A DNA stretch of 64,000 nucleotides from Edolisoma coerulescens (GCA_013397115.1 VWZW01002760.1:1454863-1518862); one strand, 5' to 3'. Shown: positions 25,501-40,500, counted from the first letter of the stretch. The notes: generated from the sequence alone by a model not told the origin. Program-made: numbers and translations.

Positions 25501-28500
25501 TCAAGCACTTCCTTCTTCCTCCTGCCTGTATTAAGACCCTGTGTGCTCCTTTTTGGCTGGATTAATAACCTGTACATCCCAGGGAAGGGCCCAGCAGTGG
25601 ATAGGATGCTGTTAGCGGGTGTATTTCCCCATGACAGCCTCATAACTCTCTCCAGCCCTTCACTTAGCAAAGATTTCTCGTTGTGTGGCTTCACTTACAG
25701 ATGTGCATTTATCACCTAACTCCAGCCTGCCTCCAACTTAATGGATTTTGGTTTTTCCCAAGTTTCAAGATGTGTCTTGTACTGATGATGGCCCTGAGTC
25801 CTTGAAGGAACATTTAGGAATGGACAGAGCTATTCTAGACATATTTCTCTGTAGAATTATGTGTTCACACCGTTCTTTGTATTTGCTGATCTTCCAAAAA
25901 AACCTTCATTAGTTATTCTCTGCGTCCTGTAGGTTATGCTTGGTGGTTGTAGAGGTCTTTGCTGTATCAACTCAGCAAGCAAGAAAATATCAGCTGTAAA
26001 ACAAGAATTCAGAAAAACTGGTATTAAATAGTAACTTAATATGTGGAAGAACAGACCTTAGGTTTGGGGTGGATGCCATGTGTCTTTTTGAGAAAGAGGA
26101 ATAAAACCTGATCAGTTTTTCCATTAACTTTGTTTTCTTTTTTGTTTTTATTTCCCAGTCCAGCGAGAGTTTACACAGAAGAAAACCTTCACCAGTTGGA
26201 TAAATTCAGTACTGGCGAAGGTAAATGGGGGATTCTTTAGCAAAGACGTGCCTTTTGCCTTTTTGATTCAGATACGCTGCTTAGAGATTAAATTTTTTAG
26301 GAATGAACAAAATTAGTACAAGTTTTTTTAGGCACTGGATGGAAAAAGTAGCCCCGAGAAGCATTTGTTTAGTAAGTGCAGCAGCCCTGTATTGGGGCAC
26401 GTCCAAGGACGTTTGTATGAAGTGGTTTGTGTGTAGATGTCACTCTTCCTTACTCATGCGGTAAAACTTGTGGTGGATTGAGGCACATGTCTCAGGGTTT
26501 TATGAGTTTCTGAGTTTACAGTTGGTTTTACTGTGCTTAGGTAAGTGTTATTCTATTATGCAATCCAAGAACATGAGTTTAATGAGATGACCTGAGTGAC
26601 TGGTAAGTATTAAGACAAACCACATAGTAGTGTAGGTGCTCTTTAAGCTCTCAGAAAACAGCTCCTCCAGCATGTGCTGGGGCTCTGACTTGCTCAGGTA
26701 AAAAAAAAAAAATAAATTCTGTTTTGCTCCCTCCTTGAGCAGAAGCTGCTGAGCTCATGATAAGTTTGTGTTGTGTGGGTGAAAAAAGGTTTAGTTATGC
26801 AGCTCTGTACTCAAATTTGTACTTAATAGATCTCAAAATATGAATTAACTGCTTTGTTTAGCTTTCCTTTTCCGAATTTTTTTTTCTTTTGCCACAGACT
26901 TCTTTGAAAAATACAAATGCTTGAAAGTGAGGCCCAAAATTACCTTTATAAAACACAGAGTCAGGACAAGGGGGAATAAGACAGAAACATAATAATGGGT
27001 TAGAAGAAGCAGGATGTGGCTGTTTAGATGCAGGATTTTTATTGCAGTTTAATGAAAAAAAATAAAGGATTCTAAACATTATTTAACAGCAGAGTAATAT
27101 GTGATGTTTTGTAGTGTGTTGAATTCGAAATGGCAAAAGATTGAAATTTATCTTGCAGCATACCCCTCCTTATGTTGTCTCAGACCTGTATACAGACATA
27201 CAGCAAGGACATTTGCTTCTGGATCTGTTGGAAGTGCTTTCAGGTCAACATCTGGTAAGAGAAAGTAATAAAAATATTACCTCAATCCTTTGTCAAGTCC
27301 AGCAAAGATTTCTGGATATGCTTAACTGCAACCATATGAATCATCCCTCTGGAGTCATAGAGTTAGTTTCAAGTAACATATTTTTATACCATTGACTCTG
27401 AAACATGCTGAAGTAAGTTGATCCAAAGTAATTTATGAATCTTTGCAGGACTTCCCTTATCAAAATATAGAATAGAATTAATTTTTATGGTTGAAGGTAT
27501 AACCTGTTTTTTTTTTTTTTTTTTGCTTTGCAGCCACGGGAAAAAGGATTTAATACCTTCCAGTGTAGAAGTAATATAGAAAATGCTTTGACATTTTTAA
27601 AGAGCAGATCAGTGAGTATTAACTTCAAAATTCACAACTAAAGCCAGTTTAGCTGGTGGAACATTTTCTTTGTTAACAATGATCCCTTTTTTCCCCCCTC
27701 CTTAGCTGAAGCTCATAAATATTCATGTGGCTGACATTATTGAAGGAAAACCTTCCATTGTGCTTGGCCTAATCTGGACCATTATATTTCATTTTCATGT
27801 AAGTATTTCAGCAATGTAAGAGAGTTTTAGTAGAGGGGAAATGCACAAAAATGTGTTGACTTATGTCATTGCCAAATGAGATGAATTAGTGCAAAGCAGA
27901 AGATAATTTTCTGACATGTGGAAGTGACAGCTCAAGGAGGAGATGCACCAGTGCAGTGATGGCAGTGATGAAGAGTATCTAGCTGCAAATGGTAGGAAGG
28001 AATGATACTGGGATTTTTTTTTGAAGTAACCAGTTAAAAAATAGGCTCAAGTTTGCTTGTCTAAGGTCTATAATTACTAAGCTCCAAAAAGAGCAGATAG
28101 TGTGAAGTGGCTCATCCATCTCCCTCTGAGGCAGCCCCACTCCTCAGTGCTGACTGTGCTTACAACGTACAATTCTTTTATTATTTTTTTCCAGTACCAG
28201 TGCCTGAAATAAACACTCAGGCTGTCATAGTCATGTTTCTTATACAATAAGAGTGTGCATCTTGCATGGCATGAGGTAATGGGGAGGTGTGAAAGCACAG
28301 GGCCTTAATTTAATCACGTTGTAGGGCTGCAGAGGATGCTGGAACCAAGCTGGCTTCTAGGAAGGGCCCAACAGTGAAATAATGTAGGTGCACTGACTGG
28401 TGACTGGGGCTCAGGAGAACACTAAGAAGCAAAGTTTTCTAACAGTATGTAGCCCGTATTTTTCATGGTAGAGGTCTTTGGATGCTGAAGAGTCTTGTGC

Positions 28501-31500
28501 TGCAGATGGCCTGTGCGATAGCTTTTTACCTTCCCTAACCAAATAGAGATCTCTGAGGTCTATTGAGCAGGTTTTCCTGCACTCTGAGTGAGCAGGCAAA
28601 CTCTGAGCATGCCTTATGGGGCACTCTTGGCAGCAGAAAACACAGCTGCCATGGGCTGCTGTCACTGCTTAGAGTAGAAATTGAATGAGAAGGTCCATTA
28701 ATGTCATTGCTGGTACCCACAGTATAACACAGAAGGCTTTGGGTGAATATCTCCTGCCAAAAAATTGCCTAAAGATGGGAGTTCAGCATGAAATAATTCA
28801 GATTGTGCAGATTAAAAAGCGTGGTTTGATTTTGGGGGGGCAGGCATGCTACTGTTACAGCTGTGATTGAGTCCTGTCTGATTCTCTGTGGTGTTCTGCC
28901 ACTGATGCCTTGGTCATCTTTCACTGAAGCCTCATTGAGTCTCCCATCTTCTCTGATAGATTGAAGAACTGGCCAGGACACTTGCCTGTACTTACAATCA
29001 GCCTTCACTTGATTGTTCAAGTGCCATTGACTCCTCTCCAAAGGCAGGCAGATCAGCTAAAAAAAGTGCTAAAATTAAGGAACGGTGGAAGATGTCTGCT
29101 ACAAAGGCTCTTTTGTTGTGGGCAAAAGAACAGTGTTCACTGTAAGTTTCATCCAAGACTTATAATTAGCATGCTACACTTTGTATTACTGCTTTTCTCT
29201 AAATGTGGTGATAGTTTCCCCTGTTTTTTAACATTACTTAGTGACAGCTTAGCAGAAAATCCTTTAAATTTCACACATGGTTACCAGTACTTTTAGCATC
29301 AATAAGGCCCCAGATGTTTTGACATGAGCCCTTTAAATATAATAAAGCAAAGCTCATCTTACTAATTAAATACTAGAGTGTAATCTGAGTTGTTTGGCTT
29401 TTCTGTTTTAGGGGCTCCTGTGTGATAAGTCTAGTGGAATGTTTACGTGATTTGCTTGTTTTAATCCTCATGGTTGGCACTGATTCACAAAGTTTCAAGG
29501 ATTTTTAAAATTTTTTTTTAAATGAAAAATGTAGGATTTCTGTGATTCCCACAACTCATGCTTTTCTGTCAAAAGACTGCATGATCCCCAAGAATGATCC
29601 TGATCCTGGTGGTCCTAGTCCTTAATTCTAGCAAGATGTTTCCTTATGCTTGATGTACAGAGAGCACTGCTGCTTTCAGTGGGGGTGTTCACCGCACACA
29701 ATCTAGAGCAGATACAGATATTTGCATTTTCTTCAAGGGCTGCTGCTTCACTGCAGGATCTTTCAAATATGCTTTACAGTAATGTCAGCTCTTTCTCCAC
29801 AGCTCTTTGGTCGTTTCATGTTGTAATAAAATCCTACTAATATTCCGTGTTATTAGTGGGAGATAAAGGCCTTCATCAGCACATCAGACACTTTCTGCCA
29901 GTAGAATGGCACTGAGGTTTGCCTTCTAGCTGCGTTTTATCAGAAGAAGATTAATTGGCACATCAAAACCAGCTCTTTGTCCATGTAATCTTCCTGTTTC
30001 TTTTGCCTGTTTTTCAGCAATATTGCTGTCTGGTTTACATTTCTGAACTGTCCTTATGTTGAAGTACTTTTTTACCTGTGAATCCCGTAGTTTTTGGTAA
30101 AGGAACAGATTTTTTAAGTCTTGGTCCGTTGTTTTGTGACTAAATTTGGACACCTGGAACCCCACATCTTTTCCATGCTGTAACATACTCAGAGCATACA
30201 GGCTGTTTTCAGAAAGTTGTCCCAGAATTCACTGTGGCTTGCAGGGCTGGGCACCTCACAGCACTCTTCAGGCTGTGACCATTAATAAAAGATGATTGGA
30301 AGACACTGAGCTAATTAAGAGAAAAAGAAATACTTTTTCCTACACTAATACATCACTTTTAAGATTTGGATTTTCTAAAATGCCAGTTCTTGGTGTCCTT
30401 GCAGACAAATACATGTTCTGTAGTGCTTTTCTTGTTGCTTTTCCACGCCATAGAATGCATAGATGTTGAGCACAAAGGTGATATTTAGAAAGAATTTGGA
30501 TCAGCAAGGCTTTATCTTCAGAATGCAATAGAAGACTAAAAGAAATAGTCATTTGGTAAAAATAGTGTAAAAATATGTAATTGTAGTGATTGGTAGTACT
30601 GGCTGTGTTGTTGTCTGACTCGTGCAGAAGTTCAGCAGCAAGGTTCTTTTGGATTTGGTTCATACTCCATTTTACTGAATTTATATTCTATTTCTAAATT
30701 TGTACTTGCAGCCAGTTTCTTTAGATGGCCTAACATTTTGTTTCCACTCATTTCTGGGCTAGGCATGGCTCTGTCAGTGTCACTGATTTCAAGTCCAGCT
30801 GGCGAAGTGGACTGGCTTTTTTAGCCATCATCCAAACCTTGAGGCCAGGTCTGGTTGATCTGGAGAAGGCAAAAGCCAGAAGCAATAAAGAAAACCTGAA
30901 AGAGGCTTTCAGAATTGCAGAACTGGAGCTGAATATCCCTCGGCTTCTGGAGCCTGAAGGTAAATGATCAGCTTTTTAAAAATCTTGGTTATTAGGAGTG
31001 AGATTAATATCATCTCTAAGACTGTGCTTAAGTTTGAAATGGAACACTGATGTTTGCTGTAATGCTCAAACCTGAGGTTCTTTATTTTATAACATCAGCT
31101 GTACTTAAGGACTCTAGGATTTTTGAATTGGCAACAATTGCAGGAGCAATATGCAGAAGAAAGGATGTGAAACTTTCCTGTTCATGGGAGAAACTTTTTC
31201 ATTAGTTAATCATGTTCTATTAAAATATTCCCAAGGAAAAAAAAATGTTCATTACATATTAATTTCTGTCAATGGCATGTTAAGCGAGCTGTTGCAAAAT
31301 AAACATGTTTATGGTAATGTGTTTTAATAACTGCAGCATAGTGTGTAATTATGTGATCAGGCCTAGAAGGCTGCATAATTATGTAAATGGTGTATTGGCT
31401 CTCGTAGATGTTGACATTGTGAATCCGGATGAAAAATCGATCATGACTTACGTGGCTCAGTTTCTGCAATACTCCAAGAACCTGCCTGAGTCTGAAGAAG

Positions 31501-34500
31501 ATGTGCAGGTATGTCATGTGGGTTATCACTGAGGCATTTTCAAGTGAATGTGCTTTCTTTGCCCTGTTTACGTCTGAGTCAGTAACACCCAGTGGATCCT
31601 CTGATTCTGCTACTTACAAGACTGAATTGGCTTGAACTTTCTGATGCTCCTGTGTGCTAGAAAAAACTCCACGTTACAGGTTTTTGATTGATCATACAGG
31701 TGGAATTGCTGTGCAGGTTGTTTCGTTTTTCATTTAGCTATTACAGAGGACATTTTCAAGCTTGGTTTTCTTCATGTGTGCTCTGAAGTCTGTGTAAACA
31801 TGGGAGGAGAGGCAGACAGATTTGCAAATGCACAAAACAACTAGCTTTAAGTTCAGTAGCTGACCTGTAAACTGGACAGAAGTTACCACTCACAGACAAC
31901 TCTGACCAGAAAACCATATTTTCTATTCTGTATATTCTCTTATGAGAGTTTAATTGGTTATTCACATATCTCCATACTGATAATATCCTTCCAGCAGGAC
32001 TGCAGTCAGGTCTTCTTTTGATGTCTTCATATATCCAGGTGCCAGGTTTAAAACTTTGTCCCTGCTATGTAATAGTGCCTGACCCAAAATTCATCAGGGT
32101 CCCCAGGAATTATTGCGTGTTTTTCGGTAGCTTTGAATGGACTTCATCATATGCTCAATGAGTGTTGTTTTATGGCACAATGTAAATTAAAAACAATGCT
32201 TGCAAAATGGGAAAATGAAATTTTCTGCTCTAATTACCAGGAAAAAGTAAGAGAGGCCATGGGCTGGTTGGCTGCACAGGAGAAGAAGTTAGCAAAGCTG
32301 CTGGTGGAAACAGAGAATGAAACGTATTACCAGAAGTACAAAGTAAGTTGCCTTTTATATTTAACTGCATCTGTGAAAAGAATCTGTTTCTGTGAATATT
32401 TTTAATATTTTTGATCTTCATTGCCTAAACTGAAGTGTTAAATAAGCTTTTAAACAAAACTTGGAAATCTGACGATGAAATTGTTAAATGCCCTCATATG
32501 ATTGAAGGAAAGGTAGGATAAAATTCTTTCTGTTATGAAAAAGAGATAGGCTATTTCATTTTTGAGCAGAGTTTTTGGAAAGAGTAAAGTAGTGTCCTAA
32601 TTAATTGATGTAGTTGAAGACTTGGACAAGATTCAAGCACGTAGGCCCTTCACACAGTTACCTTTGCTATTTCTGTGCTAATTACAACAGTAGGTTTTAC
32701 CCAGCTAATGTTGTAGAGGAGTAGTTGAGTTGCTGCCTATAGCTTGTGCCGAAGTAAAATTTCCTTTGGCTCATATTGTAGCCAGAGTTGGTAATAAAAT
32801 GGCCCATGGGGAGCTGTGAGAGGAGGAATTTTCCCTTTCTCTTGCTGGGAGGGGAGGACTGTGTTCTGACTGCACTGACATTATGTTAAATACAGACTTA
32901 GGGACTGACACCTATAATTTCAGACCCAAATATTGCCTGGAGACAAGAATGCCTCTTCCTGTCTTGCTTTTGCATGCATCACACCCTTTGAAGTTAATGG
33001 AACTCAAACCAGTGTGTTCAAAGGCAGGACTTGGCTCTGTGAGCTCCCATCTGACGTCTTATGTGAATTACTCTTCTGTTTTATCCCTAGGAAATGATGT
33101 CATTTATGGAAACATTTAACCAAGAGAAAACTCCCTTTCTCCCTGTGTTGTCATCAAAAAGAGGTGAAGCTGAGCTGAGCGAAGGCCAGCAGCAGATGAG
33201 GGAAGAGTGGGATAAAGTGATCTCTCAGGTCAGAGGCATTTCTCACTCACCCCATTACTAGCATGAGCATGTTGGATGAAAAACCTAAGTCTACCCCAGG
33301 AACTCACACTGGGAAAAGTGGGGAGATGATGCTTTATTTGGAATGATAGAAGAGGTTTAACCCTGAACCTGTAGTCCAGACAGTCTGAGTGGTGTTCAGT
33401 GCCCAAGAAGAGGCAGAAGGTGACTGTGTGTGAGGCTCCTGCCTCCTGAGCCTCAAGACTGAAACATCCCTGGAAAATGCCCTGCATCTGGTTATCTTTG
33501 AGCCTTCTTCCAATCAAGGTTTTTGGCCTGGTTATGCTTAAAAGGTTATTTTGGGACATAATTATGGCTCAGATAGTGAGCAGCTGGGAAAGGTGTGTTG
33601 ATATATTCCCTTCTGTAGCACAGATCTGATGAGGCCTGGTTGGTCAGAGCTTTGCAGTGAGGTTGGCTGTGTTGGCTCAAACGGGGATGCGTGGGGCCAT
33701 GCTGGGAGTTGCTCTTTTTGGAAGAGATGTTCCCCTGTCAGCCCCGTAGCAGAAAGCTGTTCATCTCCGTTTCCCCCTATTTTTGCAACTAGTTCACTAT
33801 AAATTTCCCTGTTGCTGGGCCTTGGGATGGTCACCAGCAAAGGATAGTAATGCCAAATTCTCTGTGGTGTTGCAGAGGTTACGGGCTGGGAGCAAACCTG
33901 GTTTTCAGGTAAACAGGGCTGATTTGCAGCTGACTTCACTGGAAGCTCCTCTTTTTGAACAGTGACAGGCATGAGGGAATGGGTTCCTGGGATGTCTCGA
34001 GCACCAGCTTATGCAGCTTGCATCAGCATCTTGGGGATGGGGAAGAAAATAAGAGTGAGAGATTTAATCCACTTGTTTTGCTTTTAAAGATTAACGAGTG
34101 GAAAGCGAAGCTGGACCAGATGTTGCCCTCCCCTCTGGATAGCATTGAGGCTTGGCTCCAGGAGGTGGAACGTCTGCAGGCAGAAGATTTGCCTGATTTG
34201 CAGGACCCGTTCAAAGCAATGTCTGTCTTCAGAGAAATAATTGTAATATTTAAGGTATGCTGATCACAAAGGAAATTCTGCTTCAGTTTGACCCCGCAAA
34301 GCACTTGTTATAGAATTGCTGTTTGACATTTTGGGAAGTGGTGTGCATATGTTTGTCTTCTGAAGATGAAAAGCTCTTCTGAACATACCTTTGAAGAATT
34401 ATGAGTTTAATTAAATAACTGCATGGGTCTATAAGGCAGGTTTCAGACTTCACTGGGGTGAGATTAAATTTGAGTACTACCTGAATGAGTAAATTATGCT

Positions 34501-37500
34501 ATTCTTTTTTATGTGGTTCCTGCAACTTGTTTGTTTGTTAAGTAATAACACTGGGTAATTGCATCTTTATCTTTAAATCTATGCTTAATGCATACCTATT
34601 CACAAAAGCACTTGAGCTCAAGGTTACATTCCAGGGAGTTCAAGAAGTTTGTGTGTTTAAAGTTAAATATTTGCTGAATCACTCTGTAGTTCCATTCAAG
34701 GCAAGGATAGACATTTTGATGCCTCAGTACCATGCAAGTTATTTATTCTGATCTTCAAATATTTGCACAGATAATAGTTTAAACATCCTTTTGAGTTTGA
34801 AAGTTCTGAAAGAGTAGATATATTGAGGCCTGGTTGGTCATCATAATGCCATACTTGGGCTTTTTATAAACAAGTTTGCTGGTTTTGTGACATTGTCCTT
34901 AAAGAGAATTTGAAAAATGGGCAGTGGAGGTTCTTGCAAGTGGCTTGATAGCACCACTCTTTTGTACTGCTTCCAGTCAGTTCCTGATATGAGAGATGGC
35001 TTTTTGACTGGTAACAGCTTTGTCAGTCTTTAGCCATTTGATCTAAGATTTTGTTGTGCAACCTAAGTACTTAAAGCATTTTTATGAATAAGATATAGAG
35101 ACTGATGTCATTTCTTAAGGGATTTCTTTTTTCCCATTGAACATGTCGATAAAATCATTGCATTCCTGCAGAAGAAGAATGCTTGATTATTAATGCTTAA
35201 TTTCTGCCAAATCCACATTTCTTGATAGGAAGACATTCTGATGAGAATTTTTTCTCCTTTTAGTACGTCTTGTGTAGGGATCATATTGCCAAGGTGGCAC
35301 CTTATAATGCTAATTTTACTTAAGATCTAGGAAATTACCCACCAATGTTCATAACTGTCTAACTGATACACTGTTAAGATTACAAAATGAAGTGTAAAAA
35401 TCTGTGCACTATTTTTGTGGTTGAGGGATGTCTCAGGATTTAGCCATTTCCATTAACATGCTTTGTGGCAGATTTTATAACATAGAAATGAACTTTTAGC
35501 ATATTTTTTATACGCCACTGAGAAATAGGCTTATCTTCTGTGTAATACATTTTACGTTTTATTTCCAGATAGGGAATTTGGTGCTGAGACATATGCCTGT
35601 AAAATATTACCCAATCATGGGACACTGGCCATCAGATGGTTAATTTGATATGCTGTCAGCGTGGTGTTAGACACAAATTTATTGAGCAGTCAAATGAACT
35701 ATGGAGCAGGTGACATAATAGATTTATTCAACAGGTTGTGCTGTCAGTCTTTGCTAAGGGAGAGCAAAGAACCACTTAATATCCTGAAGCTGTTACAGTG
35801 ATGCTTTTTTCTCCTAAAGATGATAGTGAAAGTGCAGAAAAAAACTGCTAGCAGTGTGGGGTCCTGTTCCTTATATTTAAGTAGATGCACAGTGATGAGA
35901 GAAATCAGGTCGTGCTGCACTAAATATGCACTTTAGAAGGTGGTGAGGTAAATACTTTTATTGCACTTTAATGAGTAAAGACACTGGAAGATTGTCTTGT
36001 GCTGACTAGTTCTTAATAGCTCTCACTCTAATGGCAGGTGACTTGGAGATTCCCAGATGAAATACTCTAGATCAAAATGAATGGCTTGCTATGTCTTGTT
36101 CTCCCCAGGGCTTGATGGATTGTTTTGATTCTCACTTGGACACCCTTCAGTCATTCAGGAATGAAGATGAGAAGAATATGCCACTAGTCTTGCCTGAGAA
36201 ATTAGAGGAAATGAAAAGAAGGTTGTGATGCTGAAATTCCCTCTACTTCATGTTGTATTCTTGCTCTGCTGTTCTGAACAAAGCACACAATTTATCCATG
36301 CCTTGCAGAAAAAGAGCATTTTCGACCTAAGCACAGGCTGACTGTCAAGTGGAACAGGCAGGGATCTCTCATTGGTCCAATGAATGTTTAAGTATTTGTA
36401 CAGAGTGGAGCTCATTAACAGGACCTTTTCAGATGCCCTTTGCTAGTGGGGATAGGAAACAACCACTAGGGATAGGAAACTTCAATATTTTGAATGTAAA
36501 AATTTCCCTGGTGGTGAGGATTCTCTAAATTTTAATTTCCACCTTTAGGAATCACTGTGATCTATAGCTTGTACTACCCCAAATATCTGTTGGAGGATAT
36601 TTTCAAAAATGACCAGTGAATCAGTATCCATAACCTGAGATGCTTTGACGTACAGATGGCAGATGCCCCTTTTTTGGGCATTTAGGGTTTTTCAAACATT
36701 GAGCAGACAACATTGACTGATTAATTTCTGTCATAACAAAAAAAATGTTTTCATATATGTAATTCTGATTTTTTAGGATAAAATCCTTATACATGAATGC
36801 CTTGTATATCCAGTGGTTTTGAATACACTTCTGGAACTATTTTCTGTTTGCAGATTCAGCAATATTCGTTCCACAAACCCCAGCACTTTCCTTGAATACC
36901 ACTATGGACTGTGCTCAGCCATTGCCAGTGAGGTGAAGTTAAAGCTAAATATCTGGGACGTGAAATATGGGGCGAAAGAGTCCGTGGAATCACTGCTGGA
37001 AAATTGGAATGTAAGTTTCAGATACATGTATCACATCCTGATGGTAATTCTTTCCCAGCTCTCTTTGATTCAATCTTATGTCTTTGTCACCCGAAGATAC
37101 TATAGTTGGTAGAGGCATGGTGGACTGGTGAAATCTCAAATTTATTCAAAGAAGGGCAGGTAGACTTCCCTAGAAGCTTTCCTTGCCCCCAACATCTTGC
37201 ATTTTGCTATGAATGAGAGTTCTTTCTTCAGTTTGGAGAAGTAATGCAAGCCATGACTGTGATTTTCTCTCTACCCTTTTTTATTCTTTACTGTAAAGAT
37301 TTCTTTCTTTCTAGACTATTTATATGCCAGCAGTAGCAGCCCTTCCCTAGCTCCAGTCCACAGAAACCTCTCTGGGGTAGTTCAGTAGTTGCTTTCTTCA
37401 AAACCAACTATTAATCACACTTCTGCCTCTTCCTTTTCCCGGCTTCTTTACCTCCTTATGCTTCATGGTGAATATGGATTATCTTGTTCTATTACATTTA

Positions 37501-40500
37501 TGCTTAGCTCGGTTTCTGGGCTCAAGTTATGAAACTGATGCCACTTGTAGGCTTTTAGGAGGGGATGGATTGCCCAGCCCCAAATAGTGACAAAGGATAC
37601 TGCATCAGGAGTAGAGGCAGAGGTGAAAATGCTGATGCTTTCAGTTTTCCCCCATCTCCAGTTAATGGGATTCCTTGTGAATTCCATCTTAGTGGACTTT
37701 CTCAGAGGGTTCTCAGACTGGCAAATCCCTAGTTAAATTAGTGGGAATTTCACCAGCCTCAGAACTTGTGGAAGGAGGCAGCAGCAGGTTGTATGAAATA
37801 GCAGTTTCCCTGAGCAGTAACCTCACCCTGTGGTGAGATGGTGGTGCAGAGTTATTCTGTGCTGACTTGGTTCCGTTGGTTTCATAAACACTTATTATCC
37901 TGTTATTTCTACAGTTGTGGTTCATGGTCTTGCTCAAGCTGATAGAATGTAGAGCTTTCCCAGGGAGTTTAGGGCTTGTTGCTGGCTTACCTTCTGGTCC
38001 CATGATGTGGAGTCCTGGCTGAGTGGCGATGCGGTGGCCCAGGTTTGTCACAGTCACAGGGCAGGTTGTTTTGTAGCCTGCTGGATGGGACATTTGTGGG
38101 AGTGGGGAGTGCTGGAGTTAGATCAGCTCAGACAGAGAGAGGCTGAGGATGGACCCTCATTCCTTTGTGCACACACAAGTCTCCTCTCTGCTCCCATTTC
38201 TTCCTCTTTCACCCTCTCCATCCTCAGGCTGAATCTTGATCTGTATCAGAAACGAGGCACATCAATATTTCTGTGCATGCAGACAAACCCACCTTTTGCT
38301 TTCATCACTTTTTTGATTTTTGTGACTAAATTCTGCCTGGCTTGTTCTAGATACCATTTCTCAGTATTGCCCTAAGGCTGTAACTTTTTGAAACAAGCAG
38401 TCCTGACTCATGCAGGGCTGTGGCTCAGGCAGTGGCATTCAGGTATTCATATTTCTATTTACTTTACTCTCTGCACAGGTAGAATAAAAGAGCAGGTCTG
38501 TTTCAGACTAAAGGGTGCAGCTGAGTTGCTGGGTGGGCTTTGCTCAGTTTACATTTAACCTGTAGGTTGTAGGCTCATATTTTTAAAAAAAATGTGTCCC
38601 AAGCTGTATTTCTTACCCAGTTTTATGTTGTTCAGTATTACCCATATCAATTACTTTTCACTTTGGGCAGAATTTCATTAAAGAAAAGAAGCTCGAAACA
38701 CAACTGGACACTGCTACTCACATCTGTGAAGACTTGAAAAACATAAGTGATCCTGGCTTGGGTAAGCTCATGCACATAAATTGATATGAAGAGCTCTATT
38801 TTGAACTGATATGCTGCCACCAGTTTTAATTCCATCTACTGTTCCATGTAAACAGTGCTTCTGTTTAATTAACCTCTCTGTTTCCAAATGTATAACGATA
38901 ATCCCTATTCCATGTCCTAGCTGGAGATCCTCAAGAAATCAGCAAACTTTTGAAGGCAGTGGAGTCAAAGATTTCCATGTGCAAAGAGTATATTTCCAAT
39001 GTAAATACCACCCTACAGAAAGTCCTGTCCTCCTGGAGTAATTACGCAGAAAACATCCACTTATTAAAGACGTGGCTGGAAGAAAACAGAAATGAGGATC
39101 CGAAAGAGGTACGTGGTTGGATTTCTCTTTGTTTGACAGAGATACTTGGAAGCCTCCTGGAAGGAGAGCATTCAATTTCAGAGTGGCTGTTGTTGTTGCT
39201 TTTCTGTGTTTCATTTTGGAAATAAACTTTTGACAGGGTTCTGCTTTAAATGATTTCAATGCCTCTGTCTAGATCCCTGCTGAGATCCTGGCAAAGAGGA
39301 ATTCGATTCACGGTTCCTTAAACGAGGCTGGAAACCATCTCATTGAAGTCAGCAAAGAGCAAGTTGGATCAAATATTGCCAAAGAGCTGAAGAAACTGAA
39401 CAGGAGATGGGCAAAGTTCATCAAAAGGACACACTTTGTGAGTTACAAGTTTCTATTACTCTTTGCCATGCAGCCTTCAAAGTCATCTTTTCTAGACTTA
39501 CCAGCTTGCTGATCAGAGATTGATCCATCTTTCAGTCCACTCAAGGTTGCCAGTTTTGAAGCTTGAGGAGCAGAGAGTGCACAGCAGCATCCCATTCTTT
39601 AGTCTTTGTGACTCAGTTAAATTCTCATTATAACAGGATGGAAAACATTCAATTTTTAAATTGAAATCTCAAAACCACTTCTAAAAGGAAATGTTATTGC
39701 AGAGTAAAGCTCTTCATTCAGTGCTAGAGGTGGAAGTAATCAATTTAGCCTGTGCTAAATTTTACGATCTCTGCCTCAGCTAGTAGAAGGTAATTATTGC
39801 TGCACAGATATTTCTAAGGTTGTGCAACTTTTTACCAGCTCACTTGACAGGTTTTTAGGCTGCTGTAAATCCCCATACAACCTGCCTAATGTCATACATA
39901 TTACATTTCCTGGAATGCTTTCGCAAGAATGACATTTTCACTCTGCCAGGGAGTATTAGAGCTCTTAATTTTCTGAGCTGAGCCTTTCATTGACATTTAT
40001 TGAAGGTACTGCTGTGACAGTAAATGGTAGCAAAAAATTACTACTACGTTTTTGTAGGAGATGAGCTTAGTGAGAATGCAATAAAATCAAAGGAAGCAAT
40101 CAAAAGGTGAGGGAAATCCAGAGTTTGCTAGAAAAACCATTAATAAGAGATGCTTTAAGGAAATATATTGAGGAATCAGATATAAGGTGCAAGAAGCCTT
40201 TCTGAGGTCTTAAGGACTTCCTGAGTTATTTTTCTGGCATTGCTTTGGACATTATGACTATCATATATATTATATATATTTTTTTTTTAATATAAAAGGC
40301 AAGACCAAATGCTTGAGCTGTGGCCTGTGACTCCCACTTAAACTCTTAGAACACTTCCTGATCTTGACTTGACCAACACCAGCTGCTGTTCTTTTGGACA
40401 GTTCCCTGATGTGGGCTGGGGGATGCTGCAGCCCAGGAGTTTTTCTCCATAGTAGTGTGGCTGCTTCTAGGGGAGGGGACAAGGGGACAGGTTGTGCTGT

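Larger units (their letters stand above)
16524..26158 (+). other. SYNE2: Intron 1 (9.6 kb), the longest intron in the window
   Basis: It runs from gtaagt at 16524 to the acceptor TTTCCCAG ending at 26158. It contains a TTTTG microsatellite (16962-16991), T runs (17860-17872), 20-bp imperfect tandem units (21781-21820), a TAT run (23598-23613) and a CpG-dense spot (20160-20230). No nested gene or further exon is supportable. Its length fits the common placement of regulatory elements in early introns, but none can be demonstrated from the sequence. Confidence 0.85.

Noticed and set aside
16445..31508. SYNE1 (nesprin-1), spectrin or another paired-CH protein instead of SYNE2
   Set aside because: N-terminal IDDLHLTLQ, PREKGFNTFQC and many rod strings match nesprin-2 and differ from nesprin-1. 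Spectrin and dystrophin CH pairs lack these segments.
31305..31532. Possible earlier start of coding exon 8 within the open frame upstream of 31408
   Set aside because: Only the CTCGTAG acceptor at 31407 gives the EPE-DVD junction in phase.
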